A stretch of DNA of 62,472 bases from Methylobacterium sp. E-066 (GCF_022829635.1 NZ_JAKSYO010000101.1:1-62472), one strand, 5' to 3'. Counted from the stretch's first letter, positions 1 to 8,573 are shown. Notes: generated by a model from the letters alone, not told the origin. Made by a program: numbers and translations.

Positions 1-529
1 GAGGGAGGCACCCCAAGCGAGTCGCACAGACGCGTCGCCGGTGCAAGAACAAGCTCCGGCCTGCACTCCGGCGCTGCCTCCTCCGGAACCCGCGTGCCCC
101 TCTCCCGACCCTCGCTGACGCGGGGCCCACCCTCCCCCGCAGAGGGGGGCGGGAGACGCGCTTGGGTCCGGCCGTTGCTTCCATCCGGCAACGATGTGTG
201 ACCATCGTAGCCCGCATGGGAGAGGGGACCCGCGCCTTCTGCGCCCACGGCATGATCACGGCTACGCTCGAAACCTGTGTAGCCCGTAGGCAGAGGGGGA
301 AGGGGAAAGCGTTGTGATTCAAACGCTTGGCGGAAAACTCCGTATGTGAAATCCGCCTCGATCCCGCGTCAGCCCTTGCTCAGCCGCTTCGCGTTGGCCT
401 GGACCTCCCGCAATCGTTGAAGCGAGCCCATCGCTTTCTGCCCCTACGGCATCCTGACTAAATGGCTCCACCTTGACAGGAATGTCATTTCACCTTCCGT
501 TCGATCCAGTCCGACCTATGGAGATCGCG
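1..529. other. Gene-poor left edge
   Basis: No convincing coding region is seen on either strand. The stretch holds scattered short G-rich and C-rich runs of the CCCTCTCC/GGAGAGGG type, similar in flavour to the hairpin at 47099-47126 but not a clean copy of it. It also holds the short gene fragment described at 369-410. The last 30 bases carry the leader and ribosome binding site of the antitoxin gene. Confidence 0.5.
369..410 (-). pseudogene. 3' fragment duplicate of the 1198-1458 gene
   Basis: Read on the minus strand, this segment encodes VQANAKRLSKG and a stop. That is the C-terminal tail of the intact 86-residue protein encoded at 1198-1458. Nucleotide identity between 369-410 and 1198-1239 is nearly complete, then stops abruptly. 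It looks like the residue of a duplication or recombination event that brackets the toxin-antitoxin pair between the two copies. It is too short to encode a product by itself. Confidence 0.6.
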
Positions 530-796
530 ATGGTGTCCCTCGCGGTAACAGTGAAAGGGCAAGTCACGCTCAAACGTGACTTGCTGCAACATCTCGGCGT
601 CAAGCCCGGCGAGCGGATCGACTTCGAGAAATTGCCCGCCGGTGAGTTGCGGGTGCGGGCGGCACGGCCGACCGGCAGCATCGACGACTTCCTGCATGCC
701 CTCGACGGAAAGGTGACGCTGGATCAACCGCTAATGATCGAGGCGATGAACGCCATCACCGAAGCGGGGTGGGCCGGCGTGTCGGACGACGCATGA
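530..796 (+). CDS. AbrB/MazE-type antitoxin
   Basis: This is an 88-residue protein with an N-terminal SpoVT/AbrB swapped-hairpin domain, visible as LAVTVKGQVTLKRDLLQHLGV followed by the GERIDFE strand at about residues 3-32. The C-terminal tail is of the kind that neutralises PIN toxins. The start at 530 is chosen because GGAG lies six bases upstream; further ATGs at 473, 482 and 518 would extend it without adding domain sequence. The stop overlaps an ATG (ATGA) at 793 that should start the toxin. Such antitoxins bind both the toxin and their own promoter. Family assignment is secure; the symbol is left empty. Confidence 0.8.
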   Translation: MVSLAVTVKGQVTLKRDLLQHLGVKPGERIDFEKLPAGELRVRAARPTGSIDDFLHALDGKVTLDQPLMIEAMNAITEAGWAGVSDDA

Positions 797-1175
797 ACAT
801 GCCGTCGACACCAACGTGTTGGTGCGCGCGATTCTAGCGGACGATCCCGCGCAGGGCCGCTCAGCCCGAAAGCTTCTCACAGATGCGACCACGATCGCGG
901 TCCCGCTGCCGTGCCTGTGCGAACTGGTCTGGATCCTCCGGCGCGGGGCCAAGCTCGCGACAGCGGATATCGCAGGCGCGATCCGCGCCTTGGTTAATAC
1001 CGGGAACGTCGCCATGAATCGGCCCGCCGTGGAAGCCGGGCTCAGGCTGCTCGAGGCCGACGGCGTCATTGCCTATGAAGGCCGATGGCTTGGCGGCGAG
1101 ACCTTCATGTCCTTCGATCGGAAGGCCGTGGCGCTGCTGTCCCAGCAAGGGGAGGCCGCGCAGCTCCTATCCTGA
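793..1175 (+). pseudogene. PIN-domain (VapC-like) toxin, 5' frameshift
   Basis: From 816 onward the frame encodes a PIN-family ribonuclease of 119 residues with the usual ELVWIL region and an FMSFDR segment carrying a late acidic residue. The hallmark N-terminus VDTNVLVRAI, whose Asp is a metal ligand, is encoded at 804-833 in this frame. No ATG, GTG or TTG lies in frame between the stop at 747 and GTG 816. The ATG at 793, in ATGA overlap with the antitoxin, is one base out of frame: adding one base near 800 would give MNIAVDTNVLV. Initiation at 816 would remove the first catalytic Asp. It is therefore a recent pseudogene, a sequencing error or a frameshifted gene. Confidence 0.65.
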
Positions 1176-1197
1176 ACGCGGCCCCGGTCGGGATACC

Positions 1198-1458
1198 TCA
1201 GCCCTTGCTCAGCCGCTTGGCGTTGGCCTGGACCTTCCGGCGGTAGCTGCGGATCACCTTGCTGTTCGAGGCGCCGGAGGCGACCATCAGGGCCGCCTCG
1301 CTCGCCGCCATGATCTTCTCCGTGACCATGCGCTGCGCCTCGAGCTGCGCGGCCGGGCCGCCCACCGCGAACATCGCCATGCGCTGGGCGATCACTCCCT
1401 GCGCTTCCAGCCCCAGCATCGCCATGTCGAGGCTCGTCTTCCACCAACCGAACAGCAT
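1198..1458 (-). CDS. Small phasin-like hypothetical protein
   Basis: An 86-residue basic, amphipathic protein, predicted mostly helical, rich in Met, Ala and Lys, with no signal peptide or transmembrane segment. It begins MLFGWWKTSLDMAML and ends VQANAKRLSKG. The composition recalls small polyhydroxyalkanoate granule-associated (phasin-like) proteins, which are often abundant in methylotrophic alphaproteobacteria, but no diagnostic motif was recognised. A fragment of its 3' end is duplicated at 369-410. It converges on the PIN gene. I am confident that it is a gene but not of its function. Confidence 0.6.
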   Translation of the reverse strand: MLFGWWKTSLDMAMLGLEAQGVIAQRMAMFAVGGPAAQLEAQRMVTEKIMAASEAALMVASGASNSKVIRSYRRKVQANAKRLSKG

Positions 1459-1702
1459 CGTGGTCCTCGTCTCGCGAGCCTCAGCCCGACAGGTATGTGC
1501 CGGCGTCTAGATAAAGATGATGCCCAACCCAAGGCGTCGCGCGGGGCACAACGGCCCAGCCTGCCCTTGGCTCCCGGTCCCCCGACCACGGTTGCGTGAA
1601 GCATCCCACAGCCCGCGATCCCGGCTCCGTCTTTGCGCCGTCTCGATCCATGCCGTAAGCGGCCTGAAGAAAGCCTTCCCCCGGACACGGCAACCGCCCT
1701 TC

Positions 1703-3325
1703 ATGATACGCCTGGACAAAATCACCAAGCAGAACGGGCGGCAGCTCGTCTTCATCGAGGCCTCGGCCGCCCTGCAGCGGGGCGAGAAGATCGGGCTCGT
1801 GGGTCCCAACGGGGCCGGCAAGACCACCCTGTTCCGGATGATCATCGGCCAGGAGCAGCCCGACGAGGGCCAGGTCTCCGCCGACCGGGGCATCACCATC
1901 GGGTATTTCAGCCAGGATGTCGGCGAGATGGCCGGCCGCAGTGTCGTCACCGAGGTGATGGACGGGGCCGGGCCGGTGAGCGCGGTGGCGGCGGAACTCG
2001 CCGAACTCGGCGCGGCGCTGGCCGACCCGGACCGCGCCGACGAGATGGACGCCCTGGTGGAGCGCTACGGCGAGGTCCAGGCCCGGTTCGAGGAGCTCGA
2101 CGGCTACGCCCTGGAAGGCCGCGCCCGGGAGGTGCTCGACGGCCTCAGCTTCAGCCAGGAGATGATGGACGGGGATGTCGGCGCCCTCTCGGGGGGCTGG
2201 AAGATGCGCGTGGCGCTGGCCCGCATCCTGCTGATGCGCCCGGACGTGATGCTGCTCGACGAGCCGTCGAACCACCTCGACCTGGAGAGCCTGATCTGGC
2301 TCGAATCGTTCCTGAAGGCCTATGACGGCGCCCTGCTGATGACCTCGCACGACCGCGAGTTCATGAACCGCATCGTCACCAAAGTGATCGAGATCGACGG
2401 CGGCGCGCTCACCACCTTCTCGGGCGATTATGCTTTCTACGAGGAGCAGCGGAAGCTGAACGAGGCGCAGCAGCAGGCGCAGTTCGAGCGCCAGCAGGCG
2501 ATGCTCGCCAAGGAGATCGCCTTCATCGAGCGGTTCAAGGCCCGGGCCTCCCACGCCGCCCAGGTCCAGAGCCGGGTGAAGAAGCTCGACAAGATCGAGC
2601 GCGTCGAGCCGCCCCGGCGCCGGCAATCCGTGGCCTTCGAGTTCCAGCCGGCGCCGCGCTCGGGCGACGACGTCGTGATGCTCAAGGGCGTGCACAAGCG
2701 CTACGGCAGCCGCACGATTTACGAGGGGCTCGACTTCTCGGTGCGGCGCCGGGAGCGCTGGTGCGTGATGGGGATCAACGGCGCCGGCAAGTCGACGCTC
2801 CTGAAGCTCGTCACCGGCACCACCGAGCCGGATGATGGCTCGGTCACGGTCGGCGGCAGCGTCAAGCTCGGCTACTTCGCCCAGCACGCCATGGACCTGC
2901 TCGACGGCGACCGCACCGTGTTCCAGACCCTGGAGGACGCGTTCCCGCAGGCGGGCCAGGGCTCGCTCCGGGCGCTCGCCGGCTGCTTCGGCTTCTCGGG
3001 CGACGATGTCGAGAAGCGCTGCCGGGTGCTATCCGGGGGCGAGAAGGCCCGGCTGGTCATGGCCCTGATGCTCTACGACCCGCCGAATTTTCTGGTGCTC
3101 GACGAGCCGACCAACCACCTCGACATGGGCACCAAGGAGATGCTGATCGCGGCACTCGGCGCCTACGAGGGCACGATGCTGTTCGTCTCCCACGATCGTC
3201 ACTTCCTCGGGGCCCTGTCGAACCGGGTGCTGGAGGTGACCCCCGAGGGCATCCACCAGTATGGCGGCGGCTACACCGAATACGTCGCCCGCACCGGCCA
3301 GGAGGCGCCGGGCCTGCGCAGCTGA
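1703..3325 (+). CDS. ABC-F family ATPase
   Basis: A 540-residue protein with two ABC ATPase domains and no transmembrane segments, as in ABC-F translation factors acting on ribosomes. Domain 1 has Walker A GPNGAGKTT, signature LSGGWKMRVALA and DEPSNHLDL. Domain 2 has GINGAGKST, LSGGEKARLVMAL and DEPTNHLDM. A lysine/arginine-rich linker (about residues 240-320) connects them. The frame stays open from 1517, but the first residues of the domain, MIRLDKITKQNG, coincide with ATG 1703. The family includes EttA, Uup, YbiT and YheS. The second signature and the short C-terminus without an obvious coiled coil argue against a full-length Uup, so no symbol is given. Confidence 0.93.
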   Translation: MIRLDKITKQNGRQLVFIEASAALQRGEKIGLVGPNGAGKTTLFRMIIGQEQPDEGQVSADRGITIGYFSQDVGEMAGRSVVTEVMDGAGPVSAVAAELAELGAALADPDRADEMDALVERYGEVQARFEELDGYALEGRAREVLDGLSFSQEMMDGDVGALSGGWKMRVALARILLMRPDVMLLDEPSNHLDLESLIWLESFLKAYDGALLMTSHDREFMNRIVTKVIEIDGGALTTFSGDYAFYEEQRKLNEAQQQAQFERQQAMLAKEIAFIERFKARASHAAQVQSRVKKLDKIERVEPPRRRQSVAFEFQPAPRSGDDVVMLKGVHKRYGSRTIYEGLDFSVRRRERWCVMGINGAGKSTLLKLVTGTTEPDDGSVTVGGSVKLGYFAQHAMDLLDGDRTVFQTLEDAFPQAGQGSLRALAGCFGFSGDDVEKRCRVLSGGEKARLVMALMLYDPPNFLVLDEPTNHLDMGTKEMLIAALGAYEGTMLFVSHDRHFLGALSNRVLEVTPEGIHQYGGGYTEYVARTGQEAPGLRS

Positions 3326-3409
3326 CAGGCCCGGGGCGCGACCTTCGGGCCTGCTCCCGACCTGGATGTCCGGCGCTATGCTCGGCCCAACCCTGGGGGC
3401 CGAGACAGC

Positions 3410-3889
3410 GTGCGACGCGTCCTGAAATTCCTGCACACGATGGGATCCGCCGGCCTCTTGGGCGCGATGGCGGCCCTGGTGGTCATGGTGAGCTTGGCCC
3501 CGGCGCCGGCCGCCCTGCCCGGCTACGCCGCGATCCGGGGCGCCATGGGTGCCGTCGCCACCTGGATCTTCCTGCCGTCCTTGGCCGTGACCCTGATGTC
3601 CGGCCTGCTGGCGATGGCGCTCAACCGCGCCTACCTCAATGCCGGCTGGGCCTGGATCAAGCTCGCCACCGGTGTCCTGATGTTCGAGGGCGGCCTAGTC
3701 TACATCCAGGGCCCGATGAAGCGTGAGGCCGAGCAGAGCGCCCGGGCGCTGGCCGGTCTGCTCGATCCCGCGGCCTTGGCCCGCTCGCTCGAGGGCGAGC
3801 GCGGCACGCTGTGGGTGCTGCTGGCGGTGGCGACCGCCAACGTCGCCCTGGGGATCTGGCGCCCGCGGATCCTGCGGATCCCGCACTAG
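3410..3889 (+). CDS. Small integral membrane protein (DUF2269-like)
   Basis: A 159-residue protein starting at GTG 3410 with about four hydrophobic helices, near residues 12-31, 45-70, 78-97 and 132-148. A short basic N-terminus (MRRVLKFLHTMGSAG) points to an inner-membrane protein. The arrangement with an early His in the first helix resembles DUF2269-type proteins, but this is resemblance only. It lies 84 bases after the ABC-F gene in the same direction, so co-transcription is possible. A long palindromic repeat follows its stop. Confidence 0.65.
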   Translation: MRRVLKFLHTMGSAGLLGAMAALVVMVSLAPAPAALPGYAAIRGAMGAVATWIFLPSLAVTLMSGLLAMALNRAYLNAGWAWIKLATGVLMFEGGLVYIQGPMKREAEQSARALAGLLDPAALARSLEGERGTLWVLLAVATANVALGIWRPRILRIPH

Positions 3890-3930
3890 GTCGACCGCTT
3901 GCGGTTCGAGACCACAGAGCTCCAAACCTC

Positions 3931-4046
3931 TCCCTCATCCTGAGGTGGCGTAGCGAAGCGAAGCCCTCGAAGGAGCCCTCCAGCCGGCGGCGCGATCCCT
4001 GGAGCCCTCCTTCGAGGCCGCTGACGCGGCACCTCAGGATGAGGGA
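3931..4046. repeat. Palindromic intergenic repeat family A, copy 1
   Basis: The ends are inverted copies of each other: TCCCTCATCCTGAGGT (3931-3946) and ACCTCAGGATGAGGGA (4031-4046). The interior contains CTCGAAGGAG and CTCCTTCGAG, a second inverted pair, around a variable core. Four further copies lie in intergenic positions at about 15258, 20384, 33501 and 36430. This copy sits between convergent genes (the membrane protein and mnmE), where a folded RNA could act as a bidirectional terminator. Confidence 0.9.
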
Positions 4047-4128
4047 GTGGGTGGGAGAGACCCGGGAATCCGTTTCCAAATCATCACAAACGCCGGCCGC
4101 GTTCTAATTGATGCGCCGACTAATAAAA

Positions 4129-5454
4129 CTACTTTCCGATACAGAATCCCGAGAACAGCCGGTCCAAAACATCCTCGACGCCGACATGGCCGCCGACCTC
4201 GCCGAGGGACCGGACAGCCAGGCGTAGATCCTCTGCGGCGAGTTCGGGAAGTGCGCCCTCCCCTGCGAGCAGCCGGTCGAGATGCGCGACGCAGGCCTCC
4301 AGCGCCGCACGGTGGCGCGCTCGGGTGACCAATGCATCGCCGGCGCCAAGGCCGACCTCAGCCTCAGCCTGGATCGCATCCAGCAGCGCTTCCAGGCCCG
4401 CTCCGGTCCGGGCCGAGACGGCAAGCACACCGGGCAGCATGTCTTGTGATGAGCCGGCGAACAAATCGGCCTTGGTGTGCACCGTCAGCGTCCGAACCCC
4501 CGCCTCGCCGAGGTCGGGCATCGCGCCGCCCGGGGGGACGAGGGCCAGTACCAGATCCGCGGCGCCGATGCGGGCGCGGCTGCGGAGGATGCCTTCGGCC
4601 TCCACCGGCTCGGCGGTGTCACGCAGGCCGGCGGTGTCCACTAAAAATACCGGCAGGCCGCCGAGATCGAGGCGGACCTCGATGGCGTCCCGGGTGGTGC
4701 CCGGCACGTCCGACACGATCGCCACGTCCCGGCGGCTGAGGGCGTTCAGCAGGGTCGATTTCCCGGCATTGGGCGCGCCCGCCAGCACGACGAAAAAGCC
4801 GTCGCGCAGGCGCTCGCCCCGCCGGCCGTCGTGGAGCGCGGTGGCGATGTCTTCGCGCAGGGCGGCGGCGCGGCCGAACAGGGCGGCGTCGAGACCGGAT
4901 TCGTCGACATCGCCCTCGTCCGAAAAATCGAGGGCGGCTTCCGCGGCGGCGAGGCAATCGATCGCCTCGGCTCGCCACGCCGCGACCTGGCGGCTCAACG
5001 CGCCATCGAGCTGACGCAGGGCCTGACGGCGCTGTCCCTCGGTCTCGGCATCGATCAGGTCGGCCACCGCCTCGGCCTCGGCGAGGTCCATCCGGCCGTT
5101 CAGCACCGCCCGGCGGGTGAAGGCACCCGGGCCGGCGGCGCGGCAGCCCGGCATCCGGGCCAGGGCCGTGAGCACCCCCATCCGCACCGCCGCACCGCCA
5201 TGGAGGTGCAGCTCGGCCATGTCCTCGCCGCTATAGGTGTCTGGGCCGGGAAACCATGCGACCAGCGCCCGGTCGAGTTCCATGCCGTCGGCGGGGTCCC
5301 GCAAGGTCCGAAGGGACATCCGGCGGGGTGGAGGCAGGGGGCCGCCGAGGGCGACGAGCACCTGCCCGGCGGCCGGTCCGCTCACCCGGATCACCGAGAC
5401 GGCGGCCCGGCCGAAGCCGCTGGCGGGGGCGAAGAGGGTTTCGGTCTCGGTCAT
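4129..5454 (-). CDS. mnmE: tRNA modification GTPase MnmE
   Basis: A 441-residue protein that, with MnmG, makes the 5-carboxymethylaminomethyl group on wobble uridine 34 of certain tRNAs. The N-terminal folate-binding domain (residues 1-115) is followed by helical segments and a GTPase domain with G1 GAPNAGKST, DVPGTTRD, G3 DTAGLRDT and TKAD in place of NKxD. The C-terminus is FCIGK with the conserved Cys. ATG 5454 (MTETETLFAPASGFG) matches the usual N-terminus; an ATG nine codons upstream is less likely. It is often next to mnmG, but here it lies on the opposite strand 10.5 kb away. A parS-like site lies 49 bases upstream of the start. Confidence 0.97.
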   Translation of the reverse strand: MTETETLFAPASGFGRAAVSVIRVSGPAAGQVLVALGGPLPPPRRMSLRTLRDPADGMELDRALVAWFPGPDTYSGEDMAELHLHGGAAVRMGVLTALARMPGCRAAGPGAFTRRAVLNGRMDLAEAEAVADLIDAETEGQRRQALRQLDGALSRQVAAWRAEAIDCLAAAEAALDFSDEGDVDESGLDAALFGRAAALREDIATALHDGRRGERLRDGFFVVLAGAPNAGKSTLLNALSRRDVAIVSDVPGTTRDAIEVRLDLGGLPVFLVDTAGLRDTAEPVEAEGILRSRARIGAADLVLALVPPGGAMPDLGEAGVRTLTVHTKADLFAGSSQDMLPGVLAVSARTGAGLEALLDAIQAEAEVGLGAGDALVTRARHRAALEACVAHLDRLLAGEGALPELAAEDLRLAVRSLGEVGGHVGVEDVLDRLFSGFCIGK

Positions 5455-5502
5455 GGTGATGTCGCCGGCGGGGATCGGCATCCGCGTGGAGTCTCGAAGG
5501 CG

Positions 5503-5518
5503 CGTTTCACGTGAAACA
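5503..5518. promoter_or_regulatory. parS: parS-like ParB binding site upstream of mnmE
   Basis: CGTTTCACGTGAAACA matches the 16-bp parS consensus TGTTTCACGTGAAACA at 15 of 16 positions, with an intact GTTTCACGTGAAAC core. It lies between mnmE and the divergent beta-lactamase gene. ParB encoded at 19403-20323 is the expected ligand. Sites of this kind near mnmE and mnmG nucleate ParB spreading near the replication origin. Confidence 0.85.
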
Positions 5519-5628
5519 CGCGCGTCCGCTCCTTAGCATCTGAGCGCCATCGCTCCACCGCCGCCATCGAATGGCCAAGCTAGGCCATCACATCGGCCGG
5601 CGATGCTGTCGAAAGACCGAGTCGCGCC

Positions 5629-6516
5629 ATGACATCCTGGACCCGCCGCACCGCCTGCTTGAGCGCCCTCGCCGCGCCGCTGATCCTGCGCAGCGGGCTC
5701 GCCCGCGCCGAGGAGTCTGAGCCCAACCTGGCCGCGATCGAGCGTCGGCTCGGCGGGCGGCTTGGGGTCTCGGCGGGCACGCAGGCGGGCGTTGTTCTGA
5801 GCCATCGGGCGGATGAGCTGTTCCCGATGTGCAGCACCTTCAAGGTCCTGGCCGCCGCCGCCGTGCTGGCCCGGGTCGATGCGGGGAGCGAATCCCTGGA
5901 CCGGGCCATCGCGTTTGGACCCGACGATCTTCTCAGCTACGCACCGATCACCCGAAAAACGCTGGAAGCCGGCGGCGGCACCGGGCGGATGACGGTTTCG
6001 GATCTCTGCGCCGCCGCGCTCGAATGGAGCGACAACAGCGCAGCCAACCTGTTGCTCACGGCCTTGGGCGGTCCCGAGGCACTGACCCTTTGGCTCCGCA
6101 GCGTCGGCGATCCCGTCACCCGCCTCGACCGCAACGAGCCGACCCTGAACACCGCGCTGCCCGGCGACCCGCGCGACACCACCAGCCCGGCGGCGATGCG
6201 CGACACCCTCGGGCGCGTGCTGGTTGGCCCCGTCCTGTTGGCGGCCTCGCGCGCGCGGCTGGAGTCCTGGATGGTCGCGTCCCGGACCGGGCTGAAGCGC
6301 ATCCGGGCCGGATTGCCGCCGGACTGGACCGCAGGCGACAAGACCGGCACCGGCGACAACGGCACGTTCAACGACGTGGCGATCCTGCGGCCGCTGGGCC
6401 ATGCGCCGGTCTTCGCCTGCGTGTACATCACCGGAGCCCAGGTCCCGGCGGAGGCGGTGGAGGCGGCCTATGCGGAGATCGGCCGGCTCGTCGCCGCGCG
6501 GGCGGGGGGAGCCTGA
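5629..6516 (+). CDS. Class A beta-lactamase
   Basis: A 295-residue exported serine hydrolase that opens the beta-lactam ring in the periplasm. The N-terminus SWTRRTACLSALAAPL is a twin-arginine-type signal followed by an ARA cleavage-like site near residue 26. The catalytic motifs are all present: MCSTFK (Ser70 and Lys73), SDN (130-132), the omega-loop EPTLN (Glu166 and Asn170) and KTGTG (234-238). Cys precedes the active serine, as in some carbapenemase subfamilies, but the partner Cys238 is not evident because KTGTGDN follows. The substrate range cannot be read from sequence. It starts 110 bases beyond a parS-like site, and ybaK follows at 12 bases. No AmpR-type regulator adjoins. Confidence 0.92.
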   Translation: MTSWTRRTACLSALAAPLILRSGLARAEESEPNLAAIERRLGGRLGVSAGTQAGVVLSHRADELFPMCSTFKVLAAAAVLARVDAGSESLDRAIAFGPDDLLSYAPITRKTLEAGGGTGRMTVSDLCAAALEWSDNSAANLLLTALGGPEALTLWLRSVGDPVTRLDRNEPTLNTALPGDPRDTTSPAAMRDTLGRVLVGPVLLAASRARLESWMVASRTGLKRIRAGLPPDWTAGDKTGTGDNGTFNDVAILRPLGHAPVFACVYITGAQVPAEAVEAAYAEIGRLVAARAGGA

Positions 6517-6528
6517 ACCGAGACGGCC

Positions 6529-7017
6529 ATGGCCAAGACGCCCGCAAAGACCACCCGCGCGACCCAGGCCCTCGACAAGGTCGGCCTGCGCTACAGCCTC
6601 CACGCCTATGAGTACGACCCGGAGGCGCCGCGCATCGGCCTCCAGGCCGCGGAGGCGCTCGGCGTCGCGCCCAGCCGGGTGCTCAAGACCCTGATGGCGG
6701 CGGTGGACGGCAAGACCGTCTGCCTGCTGGTCGCCTCCGACAAGGAGGTTGCGATGAAGCGGGTCGCCGCGGCGTTTTCCGGCAAGGCGGCGGCGATGCT
6801 CAAGCCCGCCGACGCCGAGCGCCTGACCGGCTACCATGTCGGCGGCATCAGCCCGCTCGGGCAGAAGCGGGTGTTTCCGACCGCGATCGATGCCGGCTCG
6901 CTGTGGGACCCGGCGGCCGAGATCCACATCAACGGCGGCGGGCGTGGCCTGCAGATCCGCCTGACCGAGGGCGATCTCGTAGCCGCCCTCGCGGCCCTGG
7001 TGGTGCCGCTGACCTGA
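6529..7017 (+). CDS. ybaK: Cys-tRNA(Pro)/aminoacyl-tRNA deacylase, YbaK type
   Basis: A 162-residue cytosolic editing enzyme that hydrolyses mischarged Cys-tRNA(Pro). Family marks are RVLKTLMA with the conserved Lys at about residue 45, the ASDKEV segment, and GGISPLGQK at about residues 103-111, followed by EIHINGGGRGLQIRL. Length and order fit the YbaK/EbsC family rather than ProX. It follows the beta-lactamase gene by 12 bases and is probably co-transcribed with it, although no functional link is apparent. Confidence 0.92.
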   Translation: MAKTPAKTTRATQALDKVGLRYSLHAYEYDPEAPRIGLQAAEALGVAPSRVLKTLMAAVDGKTVCLLVASDKEVAMKRVAAAFSGKAAAMLKPADAERLTGYHVGGISPLGQKRVFPTAIDAGSLWDPAAEIHINGGGRGLQIRLTEGDLVAALAALVVPLT

Positions 7018-7089
7018 ACCGCGGCGCGGGCGTAAGCTGCCGTTTACCCTGTTCCCGCACCCTGCCGCCGGAACGGGGATGGGTCGGGC

Positions 7090-7452
7090 ATGCGGGTGAC
7101 GGGGCGATACGCGATCGGGACGGCGCTCGGCCTGGCTCTGCTGATCACCGGGCACCACGCCCCCGCGGCGGATCTTGACGTGCGCGGCGGCTACGAGACG
7201 GTGACCCGCAGCGGCCCGCGTTTCTTCCCGCGCAACGACGGGATCGACCGGCCACCGGTCTACAGCCTTCGCACGCGGGCGGTTCCGGTGGGCTGCACGC
7301 CCCGCCGGGTGCCGGTGCCGACCAACGCGCCGGACGATCCGAGCTATGTCGGCTCCGAATACGGCCTGTCGCATCCGAGCTATTACGGCTTCACGCCGCC
7401 GCTCGGCGTCGACGATCCGTTCGGCCGGTCGCTGCTGCCGTACTGCCCCTGA
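7090..7452 (+). CDS. Small exported hypothetical protein
   Basis: A 120-residue protein with an N-terminal signal peptide (MRVTGRYAIGTALGLALLITG, cleavage likely after PAA near residue 27). The mature part is rich in Pro, Tyr and Arg and has two Cys residues (about 69 and 119) that could form a disulfide. No family was recognised. Short secreted proteins of this style are common in Methylobacterium-like genomes. It lies between ybaK and panC on the same strand. Confidence 0.6.
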   Translation: MRVTGRYAIGTALGLALLITGHHAPAADLDVRGGYETVTRSGPRFFPRNDGIDRPPVYSLRTRAVPVGCTPRRVPVPTNAPDDPSYVGSEYGLSHPSYYGFTPPLGVDDPFGRSLLPYCP

Positions 7453-7521
7453 TCCCGCGCAGGCGGGTTCCACTCCGGCGGATCATGCTCTAGATCGGCG
7501 CCCCGCCGCGGAGCCCGACCC

Positions 7522-8370
7522 GTGCCCGAATCGACCCCCCAGCGTTTCAGCGATCTCGCCGCCCTGCGCCGGAGCGTGGCCGCCTGGCGCGGCGCGGGTG
7601 CGCGCGTCGTCCTGGTGCCGACCATGGGGGCCCTGCACGAGGGCCATCTCGCCCTGGTGTCCGAGGCGAGGCGGATCGGCCGGCGGGTCGTCGCCAGCAT
7701 CTTCGTGAACCCGACCCAGTTCGGCCCGAACGAGGATTTTTCGCGCTACCCGCGCGACCTCGAGGCCGACCTCGCTCTGCTCGGCCGCGCCGGTGCCGAC
7801 GCCGCCTGGACGCCCGCGGTGGAGACCATGTACCCGCCGGGCTTCGCCACCCGGATCGATGTCGCCGGGTTGACCGAGGGGCTGTGCGGCCCGTTCCGGC
7901 CCGGGCATTTCTCGGGGGTCGCCACGGTGGTGACCAAGCTCCTGAACCAGGTCGGGCCGGATGTCGCCCTGTTCGGCGAGAAGGATTTCCAGCAGCTCCG
8001 GGTGATCCAGCAGGCGGTGGCCGATCTCGACCTGCCGGTGGAGATCCGGGGCGTGCCGACCGTGCGGGAAGGGGACGGCCTCGCCCTGTCGTCGCGCAAC
8101 CGCTACCTCTCGCCCGAGGAGCGCGCGGTGGCCCCGCGGCTCCACGCGGTACTGGCCGAGATCGCCGCGGCGGCTCGCAGCGGCAGCCCGGTCGCGGGCC
8201 CGGTCGCCGAGGGACGCGCGGCCCTGGAGGCGGCGGGCTTCCAGGTGCAGTACCTCGCGGTCTGTGACGCCCGGACCCTGAGCCCCGTTGAGCGGGTGGA
8301 CGCACCCGCCCGGGCTCTCGTGGCCGCGTTCCTCGGCCGAACCCGGCTGATCGACAACGTGGCGGTCTAG
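7522..8370 (+). CDS. panC: Pantoate-beta-alanine ligase PanC
   Basis: A 282-residue enzyme joining pantoate and beta-alanine with ATP to make pantothenate, the coenzyme A precursor. Diagnostic segments are PTMGALHEGHLALV (residues 34-47, with the HxGH nucleotide-binding signature), FVNPTQFGPNEDFSRYPR, FRPGHFSGVATVV, FGEKDFQQL and SSRNRYLSPEE (KMSKS-equivalent loop). It starts with GTG 7522. panB is not next to it, so the pathway genes are scattered. Its 3' side carries a family B repeat. Confidence 0.97.
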   Translation: MPESTPQRFSDLAALRRSVAAWRGAGARVVLVPTMGALHEGHLALVSEARRIGRRVVASIFVNPTQFGPNEDFSRYPRDLEADLALLGRAGADAAWTPAVETMYPPGFATRIDVAGLTEGLCGPFRPGHFSGVATVVTKLLNQVGPDVALFGEKDFQQLRVIQQAVADLDLPVEIRGVPTVREGDGLALSSRNRYLSPEERAVAPRLHAVLAEIAAAARSGSPVAGPVAEGRAALEAAGFQVQYLAVCDARTLSPVERVDAPARALVAAFLGRTRLIDNVAV

Positions 8371-8411
8371 CGTTCGTCCGGCGCCCACAAGCGCATCGAC
8401 GGGAAACCCAA

Positions 8412-8460
8412 GGTTTCAAAAGGTCCGTGACCTTTTGCGGGTGCAGGGCAGAGCCCTGCA
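8412..8460. repeat. Hairpin repeat family B, copy 1
   Basis: This 49-base element holds two hairpins: AAAAGGTCCGTGACCTTTT and CAGGGCAGAGCCCTG, separated by GCGGGTG. The same unit recurs at 27784-27831 and 41599-41646 in the opposite orientation. It follows panC and may end transcription or stabilise the 3' end. Confidence 0.85.
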
Positions 8461-8573
8461 AACTCTCACCCCTTAAAACCCCCAGTTGCGTCAGCAGCGG
8501 GATCGCGCTCATCTTGGCCGATCACGTGGCTCCGGTCATCGTGACTGTATTCCCGCCACGCCGAGACCCGACG

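Noticed and set aside
1481..2887. 468-codon minus-strand frame
   Set aside because: Antisense to the ABC-F ATPase.
5533..7473. 646-codon minus-strand frame
   Set aside because: Antisense to the beta-lactamase and ybaK genes; Arg/Gly-rich composition typical of GC-rich shadow frames.
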